This document shows positions 29,401 to 35,998 of a DNA stretch of 64,000 nt, in pieces. The translations under genes were made by a program, and so were the position numbers. Each line of letters starts with the position of its first letter. The stretch's first letter is position 1. This DNA comes from Glaciimonas sp. Lineage in GTDB: Bacteria > Pseudomonadota > Gammaproteobacteria > Burkholderiales > Burkholderiaceae_D. A model generated the notes under the pieces. That model did no database searches, had not been told where the DNA came from, and saw nothing but the letters and a program-made list of their open reading frames with translations. The DNA lies in contig JABBOY010000035.1 in the NCBI GenBank assembly GCA_012927585.1, positions 1 through 64,000 of the forward strand, given 5' to 3'.

Positions 29401-29438
29401 GAGAGGATGGTCAATCGCTCGTTGCTGTCACCGCGCAT
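26404..29438 (-). pseudogene. tnpA: Tn3-family transposase, interrupted by two stops and a frameshift
   Basis: About 1,010 codons of Tn3 transposase read leftwards from 29438 (MRGDSNERLTILSEAEKTAL). An amber codon at 28788-28790 interrupts LAALK/DAKSF where Gln is usual. A one-base shift near 27450 breaks the frame: the next frame continues as TQQHLRPATLIDANDKISNF. A TAA just after GKK near 26671 interrupts GKK/LTGRTDLDVAV where Glu is usual. The catalytic region (MDVLYGSVDGQKF, FDICYNNTSD, RVNGKKELTG-like segment) is present but split. Full-length product is not possible. Confidence 0.88.
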
Positions 29439-29451
29439 GTGTCATTCACTT

Positions 29452-30042
29452 TCAGGTGTCGGCGTTGTACGCACCGGGCCATCCGACACGGGCCAAAGTT
29501 TCAATCAACGTGGTGCGTTTGACGCCGAAGTTGCGGCACACAGCTGCCTTCGACATGCCGCCGTTCAGTGCGGCAATGACGGCGTCCCGTTTCTCGCCAA
29601 CGATGGACGCGGGCCGTCCGCCGACTCTGCCACGCCGCTTGGCGGCGGCCAGACCTGCAATGACCCACTCCTGGATTAAGGCCCGTTCGTACTGAGCTAG
29701 TGCACCGAACACATGGAATAGCAGCTCGCCCGATGCCGTGGTGGTGTCCATGCCTTCGGTGAGCGACCGGAAGGCGACCTGCTTGTCTTTCAGCGTGGTT
29801 ACGATGGAGAGCAAGTGCGACAGCGAACGGCCCAGCCGATCCAGCTTCCATACGACGAGCACGTCACCCGAGCATACGAATTCCATTGCCTTGGCCAAGC
29901 CAGGCCGATCATCTTTGGCACCGGAGGCATGATCCTCGAATAAGTGGCGGGCATCGATGCCCGCCGCCAGCAGCGCATCGCGTTGCAGATCGGTGCTTTG
30001 CCGATCCGAGTCCGATGAAACGCGCATGTAACCAACCAGCAT
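29452..30042 (-). CDS. tnpR: Serine resolvase/invertase TnpR
   Basis: A 196-residue small serine recombinase that would resolve cointegrates at res. MLVGYMRVSSDSDRQ has the catalytic Ser of the RVSS motif. VVWKLDRLGRSL is the conserved Arg block, and the C-terminus ends in a helix-turn-helix (MSKAAVCRNFGVKRTTLIETLARVG region). ATG 30042 gives the correct family N-terminus; the frame is open further upstream but without homology. It ends 13 bases before tnpA on the same strand. Unlike tnpA it has no visible lesion. Confidence 0.88.
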   Translation of the reverse strand: MLVGYMRVSSDSDRQSTDLQRDALLAAGIDARHLFEDHASGAKDDRPGLAKAMEFVCSGDVLVVWKLDRLGRSLSHLLSIVTTLKDKQVAFRSLTEGMDTTTASGELLFHVFGALAQYERALIQEWVIAGLAAAKRRGRVGGRPASIVGEKRDAVIAALNGGMSKAAVCRNFGVKRTTLIETLARVGWPGAYNADT

Positions 30043-30255
30043 AAACGAATAACCACTAAAATTAGGTTTCCGTATGGTAGCGCATAGTGACCATGTTTTC
30101 CGTATGTTTTTAAGGGCCTGCAAGACCACTTTTTATTGCCATTTACAATATGTCGGAAAACACTTGTTTTCCGCCCAAAGCCTCGCCACCAATTGTTTTC
30201 GGAGCAATTTTTAACTTTATCGAATTCAGGCTTACGCCAATTTCAAGGAAGATTT
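30043..30255. promoter_or_regulatory. Presumed res site and divergent promoters (tnpR / GST)
   Basis: Between the divergent tnpR and GST genes lie repeated CCGTATG words (30071, 30100) and the near-palindrome CGGAAAACACTTGTTTTCCG (30154-30173). Short inverted motifs in this position are typical of Tn3-family resolution sites. Exact subsites cannot be assigned by eye. Confidence 0.5.
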
Positions 30256-30894
30256 ATGAAACTCATCGGTATGCTCGATTCCCCCTACGTCCGCCGCGTA
30301 GCTATCTCTTTGCAATTGCTAGGCTTGCGCTTCGAGCACCAGTCGCTTTCGGTCTTCAGTACCTTCGAGCAGTTTCAAAAAATCAATTCGGTCGTCAAGG
30401 CGCCGTCACTGGTTTGCGATGATGGCGAGGTCCTGATGGATTCGACGCTGATTTTGGAGTTTGCCGAGGCGTTGGTGGCGCCGCGTAAGAGCCTGATGCC
30501 CACCGACTTGACTGAGCGCCAACATGCTCTGCACGCCATCGGGCTGGCCTTAGCCGCTTGTGAAAAAAGTGTGCAGATTGTCTACGAACGAAACCTGCGC
30601 CCAGCCGAGAAGCTGCATGAACCTTGGGTTACACGCGTGACCGGCCAGTTGCTGGCAGCCTATGCGGCACTGGAGTCGGAGCTCACACGCCGGCCCTTGG
30701 AATTTAGCAGCGCGCACATCAATCAGGCTGGTATTAGCACAGCCGTGGCCTGGCAGTTCACCCAGCAGATGTTGCCCGAGATTGTTAGCGCGGAGAATTA
30801 CCCGGCCTTGCGCGAATTCTCGATCAGAACTGAAGCGCTGCCGGCGTTCATCGCTGCGCCGCACGGCGCCAGCACCTACCACGACGCGAACTAA
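30256..30894 (+). CDS. Glutathione S-transferase, transposon passenger
   Basis: A 212-residue GST-like protein. The thioredoxin-fold N-terminus reads MKLIGMLDSPYVRRVAISLQ, with SPYVRR in the active-site position, KAPSLVCDDGEVLMDSTLIL as the glutathione-binding block (D-S in place of the usual E-S) and an all-helical C-terminal domain. AAGGAAG precedes ATG 30256. It lies within the transposon between tnpR and the right inverted repeat, so it is cargo. Its substrate is unknown; detoxification or a chromosomal gene picked up by chance are both possible. Confidence 0.82.
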   Translation: MKLIGMLDSPYVRRVAISLQLLGLRFEHQSLSVFSTFEQFQKINSVVKAPSLVCDDGEVLMDSTLILEFAEALVAPRKSLMPTDLTERQHALHAIGLALAACEKSVQIVYERNLRPAEKLHEPWVTRVTGQLLAAYAALESELTRRPLEFSSAHINQAGISTAVAWQFTQQMLPEIVSAENYPALREFSIRTEALPAFIAAPHGASTYHDAN

Positions 30895-30972
30895 TCTCGG
30901 CAACAGCCGAAGGCGCCGCGCAAAGCGTCAATTCATTCACCCAGGGAACGTGGTGCCCAGTTTGCCGGCAGT

Positions 30973-31020
30973 CTGGTTTTGGCTGCTGGACAAATTACGC
31001 CGGTTTGGGCATACAACCCC
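30973..31020 (-). repeat. Right terminal inverted repeat of the transposon
   Basis: Read on the minus strand it begins GGGGTTGTATGCCCAAACCG and matches the left repeat at 26352-26400. The base following it outward begins AGTCC, the target duplication. Confidence 0.85.
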
Positions 31021-31383
31021 AGTCCTGCGCGGGTGCGCTCCACCGTCAGTTCCCGTTCCATCTCGGCCAAGCTGGCCATGACGTGAAAGAAGAAGCGGCC
31101 TGGCGGTGTACCAGTGTCGATGGCATCGGTAAGGCTTTTGAACTGGACGCCTTGTTTGTGCAGTTCGCTGACCAAATCAATCAAGTTTTTGACGCTGCGC
31201 CCCAGGCGATCCAACTTCCAGACCACGAGGGTATCGCCTTCACGCAGCATTTCCAGCGCCTTTGTTAGTCCCGGTCTTTCTTTGCTACTGCCACTGATTT
31301 TGTCGTCAAATAGCTTCTTGCAGCCCGCTTTGGTTAAAGCTTCGATTTGCAGGTCAAGGTTCTGATCCTGCGTCGAGACGCGT
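31021..31383 (-). pseudogene. tnpR: N-terminal part of a resolvase split by the transposon
   Basis: The frame gives [20 protein letters not shown], then [39 protein letters not shown] and ELTVERTRAG, a Tn21/Tn3-type serine resolvase. Its extreme N-terminus (including the start codon) is lost at about 31383, where a transposase fragment of opposite orientation begins. At 31021 it is cut by the inserted transposon; its tail lies at 26190-26351. Confidence 0.82.
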
Positions 31384-31726
31384 GCAGATCGGCTTGAACA
31401 AGGGTGAGTCCAAGAACGCGCTGGCCCGTGCCGTGTTCCTGAACCGGCTCGGCGAAATACGCGACCGCAGTTTCGAAAATCAGCATTACCGCGCGAGCGG
31501 CCTCAACCTTGTGGTGTCTGCCATCGTGTTGTGGAATACGGTCTACCTGGAGCGGGCGGTGCAGGCTTTGCACGACACGGGAAAGGAAGTCGACGACAAG
31601 CTGCTGCCACACCTGTCGCCGCTGGGCTGGGAGCACATCAACCTGACCGGGGATTACGTCTGGCGGCAGAGCTGGCAGGTCGAACAGGGCAAGTTCAGGC
31701 CGCTACTGATGCCCGGAGAGGCTTAG
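31382..31726 (+). pseudogene. tnpA: C-terminal fragment of a Tn3/Tn21-type transposase
   Basis: The frame [20 protein letters not shown] and [20 protein letters not shown], ending [20 protein letters not shown], is the last about 110 residues of a Tn21-like transposase, sharing its family with but distinct from the copy at 26404-29438. Its start is fused to the truncated resolvase at 31383. The gene ends at the 38-bp terminal repeat, as in complete transposons of this group. Confidence 0.85.
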
Positions 31727-31759
31727 CGTGCGATTTTTTCCGTTTCGTGAGCTGACCCT
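31722..31759 (-). repeat. 38-bp Tn21-type terminal inverted repeat
   Basis: CTTAGCGTGCGATTTTTTCC followed by GTTTCGTGAGCTGACCCT matches the reverse complement of the Tn21 end (GGGGTCGTCTCAGAAAACGG...) at most positions. It marks the outer end of the older transposon remnant, which lies to its left. The arsM-like fragment begins at the next base. Confidence 0.8.
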
Positions 31760-32010
31760 ATCAGGGCAACTTGCCAGGTGCTCCCGACCAATTTGTCCTG
31801 GACCGCGAGCATGTGTTCGACACCGGCAGAGCCGTGCCGGTGTGTCGCAATACCATAGAAATGATTGCCAACAGTCGTTATCACAGCCTGTTTGAGTTGA
31901 TCGGCGAGGGCCGCCAGCACTATGGTATTTTCCAATGCGGCACTGTGCAGGGGATGCCTGCCTACACGGCGAATACGCAGGTGAGCGAGCCTGGCGGCTG
32001 CGGCTGCTAG
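31760..32010 (+). pseudogene. arsM: C-terminal fragment of an ArsM-like arsenite methyltransferase
   Basis: An open frame starts exactly at the transposon end and reads QGNLPGAPDQFVLDREHVFD, TGRAVPVCRNTIEMIANSRY, GRQHYGIFQCG and a tail GGCGC. The pattern (LD-x-x-H-F-TG-x-P-V-C-x-NT ... HYGIF) resembles the C-terminal domain of ArsM-type methyltransferases, which ends in a glycine/cysteine tail. The whole SAM-binding part is missing. The assignment rests on recalled pattern and is moderate; the aquaporin remnant next door supports an arsenic context. Confidence 0.5.
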
Positions 32011-32181
32011 GCATCAATCGGCGTTCAAGCATGGCATGGACAGGGAAGAGGGTGTTGATTGCGTGATCTATTCGCTGATGGTCACTATCTGAGTAGGTAG
32101 TAATTTAGTAATAGTGAAAATATCAATCTTGCCTTGTTCGGCCGCGCCAGCAATCCGGCGTTGAAAGCAAACCGCAGTTTC

Positions 32182-32841
32182 ATGGGGGTCGGCATGCATT
32201 CTGTACTGTAGAGAAATTTTCTATCTGAACTGATCGGTGTCTTTATCTTGGTTTTTATCGGGGCTGGCGCAGCGATACTGCGTCAGCGTAGCCATGAAAT
32301 CAGCCAGCTTGGCGTGGCGCTGGCATTCGGCCTGAGCGTAACCTGCCTTATCGGTGCCCTTCCAAAATCAAGTGGCGCGCATCTCAATCCTGTGGTGACC
32401 TTGTCGCTTTGCGCCACCGGCAAGTGTTCTTTCAATTGCCTTGTCTATTACTCCTCCGCGCAAGTCATCGGCGCTTGCCTAGCATCTGCAGCCTTGTATT
32501 GTGTTTTCGGGCCGCAAATCGAGGCGGGCACCACCAAGATTGCTGCCAACTTTGGCTTGATGAATGGCTTCCTAGTGGAAACTATTCTTTCCTTCTTTCT
32601 GGTGCTGTCCATTCTGCGCAGCTCCAATGCATTTATCGTTGGCGTGGTGGTGTTTTTGGGTGCATTAGTAGGTGGAACCATCACCGGAGTCGGCATGAAT
32701 CCAGCTAGAAGTTTTGGGCCTTCACTGTTCAGCAATCGCTGCGAATCTCATTGTGTCTACTGGCTGGCACCGCTATCTGGGGCGCTGTTGGCGATCCTGA
32801 TTTTTTTTACTGAAACATACTGGCAAGAAGTCCAAAGGTAG
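32182..32841 (+). pseudogene. Aquaporin (MIP family), probable amber-interrupted gene
   Basis: From ATG 32182 the frame reads MGVGMHSVL, TAG (32209-32211), RNFLSELIGVFILVFIGAGA and then six membrane segments of a MIP channel. The second NPA motif is intact (MNPARS near the end); the first is NPV (HLNPVV). TAG stands where a Gln codon CAG would fit, so the gene is probably inactivated by one base change. If translation began at TTG 32248 the first membrane helix would be truncated. Aquaporins of this kind are known in some ars operons as arsenite channels, which suits the arsM-like fragment upstream. Confidence 0.7.
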
Positions 32842-32901
32842 CTCACCAAACTGAACACTTTTCGAGAACGCCATGGAACGACATCACCTGCGTTACTTGG
32901 G

Positions 32902-33192
32902 TTAGCTCACGAAACGGAGATTTTTGTACGCTAAGCCGCTCGCAGGTCGCTCCAGTGTTTGCGCCTCGGTGACGCTGGCGGCGAAGGTGTGCCACGGCAT
33001 GACCGCCTTAATGGAGGCAAACGGATCGCCGCCGTTTTGCTTGGTGTGGATCAAGGCTTGGCCGATGCGTCCATACAGCCGCACTTTGTCGTTGATTGCC
33101 TTGCCGCTGGCCTGAAACTGCTGCTGATGCTTATTCTTGGCCGTGTTGAACAGCTTGCCGATGGTGCGATCGTGAAGGTCGATGATTTCTAA
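32902..33192 (-). pseudogene. tnpA: Internal fragment of a Tn3/Tn21-type transposase
   Basis: [20 protein letters not shown] and [20 protein letters not shown] match the N-terminal third of Tn21-like transposases. Homology fades after [11 protein letters not shown] near 32960. No start codon or flanking transposase sequence is present. The fragment abuts the stop codon of the LysE gene, so that operon appears to have been captured in or joined to transposon DNA. Confidence 0.75.
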
Positions 33193-33812
33193 TGTGGAAA
33201 ATTCTGCAGCGCAAACTTGCCCAGCTCGTAAGCAATCCACCACATCACCGCAGCAATCAAAAAATCGAGCATCTGCCAGGTTCTGGCTTTGCGAAATAGG
33301 GGCAACAGCAAACGTGCGCCATATCCCAAAGCAAAAAACCACGTGCCAGAGGCGAGCAAAGCGCCAAGCAAAAAATCCACTTTTTGATCAAATGACAAAG
33401 TGCCGGCAATGCCGCCCACCACCACCACGGTATCAAGATAAACATGCGGGTTGAGCAAGGTAATGGCCAGAGTGGCCGACACCGCGGCCGAAATCGCCCC
33501 CGCCTGCGCTTGCGCGTTTTGCGCATCCAAAAAACTGCTGGCGCGTATGGCGCTTAAAAACGCCCGCAGTCCGTACCAGCTCAAAAACAGCGCGCCGATA
33601 ATGGCCAATATGGCGCTGGCGTAACGATTGTTGCTGATGATGGAGCCTAGGCCAAACACGCCCATGCTCATCAGGGCAATGTCGCACAAAAAGCAGGTCA
33701 GCGACACCCAAAAAATATGCTTTTTGAGCAAGCCTTGTTTCAAAACAAATGCATTTTGGCCGCCAATGGCCATAATGAGGCCGCCGGAAATCAATGCGCC
33801 TTTTAGTATCAT
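33189..33812 (-). CDS. LysE/ArgO-family amino-acid exporter
   Basis: A 207-residue inner-membrane exporter with six hydrophobic segments. The N-terminus [21 protein letters not shown] is the LysE/ArgO signature (basic amino-acid exporters), and [16 protein letters not shown] is the second conserved block. It starts 6 bases after the ACT-domain gene and closes a three-gene operon with the dioxygenase. Export of the hydroxylated product of that enzyme is a reasonable inference. Its C-terminus lies exactly at a transposase fragment, so a small truncation cannot be excluded. Confidence 0.85.
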   Translation of the reverse strand: MILKGALISGGLIMAIGGQNAFVLKQGLLKKHIFWVSLTCFLCDIALMSMGVFGLGSIISNNRYASAILAIIGALFLSWYGLRAFLSAIRASSFLDAQNAQAQAGAISAAVSATLAITLLNPHVYLDTVVVVGGIAGTLSFDQKVDFLLGALLASGTWFFALGYGARLLLPLFRKARTWQMLDFLIAAVMWWIAYELGKFALQNFPH

Positions 33813-33818
33813 TTATAT

Positions 33819-34211
33819 TTAGTTATCGTCCGTGAATTGATGCCCTGCGACGCGTAAGGCTTCTTGTGCGCTTAATTGTTGCACCAAAATATAATCAGTG
33901 TCGAAGGAGGATACCACCAACACGCTAATATTGGCCGCTGCCAGAGGCGTGAGCGCTTCCAGCAGCACGCCGCTTTGCGAAAAATCGAGCACTGCATCAA
34001 TTTTCAAGGCGCGCCAGTTGTTTGAATTTTCACACCCTACCAATAAAGGGGAATATTGCTGCGCAATATAACTTATACAATCAGCTTCGATAATACAGGC
34101 CAATAAGTTGGCCATTGATACTGGCCATGCAGAGGCTAAATTTTTATCGCATTTGGCAATAGCGTAGCTGGCTGGCAATAATGTAAAACGCAGGGATTTT
34201 TTTAAATTCAT
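33819..34211 (-). CDS. ACT-domain protein (CASTOR/ACT_7-like)
   Basis: A 130-residue soluble protein. The second half (LKIDAVLDFSQSGVLLEALT, then PLAAANISVLVVSSFDTDYI LV) is typical of paired ACT-type amino-acid-binding domains related to aspartokinase ACT domains. It probably senses or binds an amino acid. Its ATG overlaps the expected stop of the dioxygenase gene as ATGA (34208-34211), which suggests translational coupling. The LysE exporter gene follows 6 bases later. Confidence 0.75.
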   Translation of the reverse strand: MNLKKSLRFTLLPASYAIAKCDKNLASAWPVSMANLLACIIEADCISYIAQQYSPLLVGCENSNNWRALKIDAVLDFSQSGVLLEALTPLAAANISVLVVSSFDTDYILVQQLSAQEALRVAGHQFTDDN

Positions 34212-35151
34212 GCCAAAACCATGACATCAAAGCCGATAGTGGAGCGATAACCGGGCAGGGTAGGTTTTTGACCGAAATCGGCGTGACCTCATGCCATAAA
34301 CTGGTGCGTGCATCAGGTTGAAATATGCCTTGGCCGGGTTGTAATTCCATCGCAAAAATCGGCGTTGCTTTATCTGCGCCATAGACAATACTGCGCCCGC
34401 CCTGCACATTGCGGCGCTCAATGCAAAGAGCGGAAACGATGAAATCCATGCCGTCTTGATGAATGCCTTCGGGCGAATTAGAGCCGGCTTGTTTGGCGTC
34501 GCACCAGACGACAGTGTGATGCACCACAATCGAGAGCCGCTGTGTGCTTGGCCGATGCTCGCAGGTTTGCTCGGCGACTGCACGCAACTTGCCCTTTAAA
34601 TTGTCGTCAAATAAATGATCTGGCAGCTCTTTGAAGGTGCGCGGCGTGAGGCGGTAATCGAGTGCGTCATTGCTGGCAATCAGCGCCTCGGTCTGAACAA
34701 ACGGCTGGCTGGCAATACGGTTGATGTGCCATTGCCGGCCGTTGCGTTCCAAGGTAAATTCAGAGACGCAGCGCTGGCGGGTGGCGCGCTGCGATTGAAT
34801 CAGTTCAAGGCAGCCGACCGAAATTTGCGGGAAAACAGTGCTGATTTCACTATCTTTTATTTTGTCTTGATAGAGATCAATCCAAATGTGGCTGGGGGGT
34901 TTTTTGAATTGTTCAGCAGATATATCGGCTTGAATCACTTTAATTTTGTCTTGCTGTAATAGATAGTTATCCCAGGCATAATCTTTATAGGATTGCGCGA
35001 TGTCTTTTTGTACGTTGATTAAATCGATGTCATATTCAGATAAATTGACGACAGTAATCGGGCTTATTAGCTCAGATAATAAAATTTTTAAACTCCAAAA
35101 ATAATTTATTACAAAGTGATAGGGAAATACAAGCGCCTGCAATATGGTCAA
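34208..35151 (-). pseudogene. 2OG-Fe(II) amino-acid dioxygenase, apparently frameshifted
   Basis: A protein of about 310 residues of the 2OG-Fe dioxygenase family that includes L-isoleucine 4-hydroxylase (IDO). The iron ligands are visible as IHQDGMDF (H-x-D) and LWHEVTPI (distal His). Without correction the frame runs to 34144 with an unrelated tail. One extra G on the plus strand near 34262-34264 (C on the coding strand) would restore PTLPGYRSTIGFDVMVLA, the usual C-terminus, and a TGA at 34208 overlapping the ACT gene. The only start is TTG 35151; no ATG or GTG fits. Either the gene is decaying or one base is a sequencing error. Confidence 0.72.
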
Positions 35152-35160
35152 TTGCAGGAT

Positions 35161-35190
35161 GGGATCGTCTCAGAATTCAGCACAGTAAGC
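35161..35190 (+). repeat. Shortened Tn3-type terminal repeat
   Basis: GGGATCGTCTCAGAATTC followed by AGCACAGTAAG matches both halves of the Tn21-type end (GGGGTCGTCTCAGAA ... AGCACGCTAAG) with the middle missing. It lies 10 bases upstream of the dioxygenase frame and would bound an element extending to the right, of which only res-like sequence (ACCGTTTCCGACAGGGTTTA) remains. Confidence 0.55.
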
Positions 35191-35316
35191 CGAAATTTGG
35201 TATGACGGAAAACATGCTCGATCGTATGAGAACCGTTTCCGACAGGGTTTATCGCACATGCTTTCTGCATAAACCTAGTGGGGAAACGACTGACCGTCAC
35301 TGCACACGTACCGCCA

Positions 35317-35628
35317 TTAAGCCGTTGTCATCCGCTCTTCGAACTGAATTGTGAAGCGGTTCAGTGCTCCTTTCCAGTCCCGCAACGGCATCGTCCATTT
35401 CTTACTAATGTTGTTCAAGGCCAGATAAAAAAGCTTGCTGAGCGCTTCATCAGTAGGAAATGAACTGCGGTTTTTGATGATTTTCCGTAAGCTCATATTA
35501 ATCAATTCGATGGCGTTGGTGGTGTAAATGACCTTGCGGATTTCCGGTGGATAATCGAAGAACGGCGTGATCCGCACCCAGTTTCTCCGCCAGGAAAGAC
35601 CGATCGACCGATAATCCTTGTCCCATTT
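35317..35628 (-). pseudogene. C-terminal fragment of an IS256-family (mutator) transposase
   Basis: WDKDYRSIGLSWRRNWVRIT, PFFDYPPEIRKVIYTTNAIE and LINMSLRKIIKNRSSFPTDE are the last about 100 residues of mutator-type transposases, with a proper stop at 35317. Nothing upstream of 35628 belongs to the gene; a repeat-rich intergenic stretch follows. It is a dead remnant at the edge of the mobile region. Confidence 0.8.
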
Positions 35629-35686
35629 TTTGCAGCACACAAACGGGTACCCGAAGGGCAAGTCTGCGGTCGCCTTTCTTTTGCTT

Positions 35687-35714
35687 ACTTTTCTTTGGCG
35701 AAGCAAAGAAAAGT
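35687..35714. repeat. Hairpin repeat in gene-free stretch 35629-35998
   Basis: ACTTTTCTTTG and CAAAGAAAAGT form a perfect 11-bp stem with a 6-base loop, followed by a short GTCGGGCTACCCCCGAC palindrome. The remainder of this 370-base interval holds no gene I can support, apart from the REP-like palindrome at 35901-35965. Confidence 0.55.
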
Positions 35715-35900
35715 GAGTAGCTGTCGGGCTACCCCCGACAAAGCATCTACGAAGAGTGCAGCGATTAATTAAGTCACCGACTTTGCAGTCCCCTCTCCCG
35801 CAAGCGGGCGAGGGGCTATTCGTAGCGAGGTGGACAGTTACGTACAGCCGTTGCTATTCAGCCAGCATGGGAATTAAAAATGAAATGGTGCGATTTTGGT

Positions 35901-35965
35901 GGAGCGCACCTGGGCGCGACCAACGGCTGCAGTCTTGCGACTGCTTTCGCGCCCAGGTGCGCTCC
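35901..35965. repeat. REP-like palindrome downstream of norD
   Basis: Outer arms of 19 bp (35901-35919 and 35947-35965, beginning GGAGCGCACCTGGGCGCGA) are perfectly complementary. An inner stem CAGTC/GACTG lies near the centre. It lies 34 bases past the norD stop codon and would form a strong hairpin; size and shape are those of REP/BIME elements. Confidence 0.7.
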
Positions 35966-35998
35966 TACAAGAACTACGTCAATTCGGAAATCTCTTAT

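Larger units (their letters stand above)
26352..31020 (-). mobile_element. Tn3-family transposon with glutathione S-transferase passenger
   Basis: A 4,669-bp element bounded by inverted repeats of about 48 bp, both beginning GGGGTTGTA (26352-26400 and 30973-31020). It is flanked on both sides by the same 5 bases, AGTCC (26347-26351 and 31021-31025), the target duplication size of the Tn3 family. It contains a broken tnpA, an intact-looking tnpR, a presumed res region and a GST gene. It landed inside an older resolvase gene. The tnpA lesions mean it could move now only with transposase supplied in trans. Confidence 0.88.

Noticed and set aside
26404..32841. Several genes read through TAG or TGA codons in frame, which might suggest stop-codon recoding
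   Set aside because: The interrupted genes are mobile or remnant genes (tnpA, aquaporin, isochorismatase-like), frameshifts occur beside them, and intact genes in the window appear to end normally at all three stop codons. Decay explains it better.
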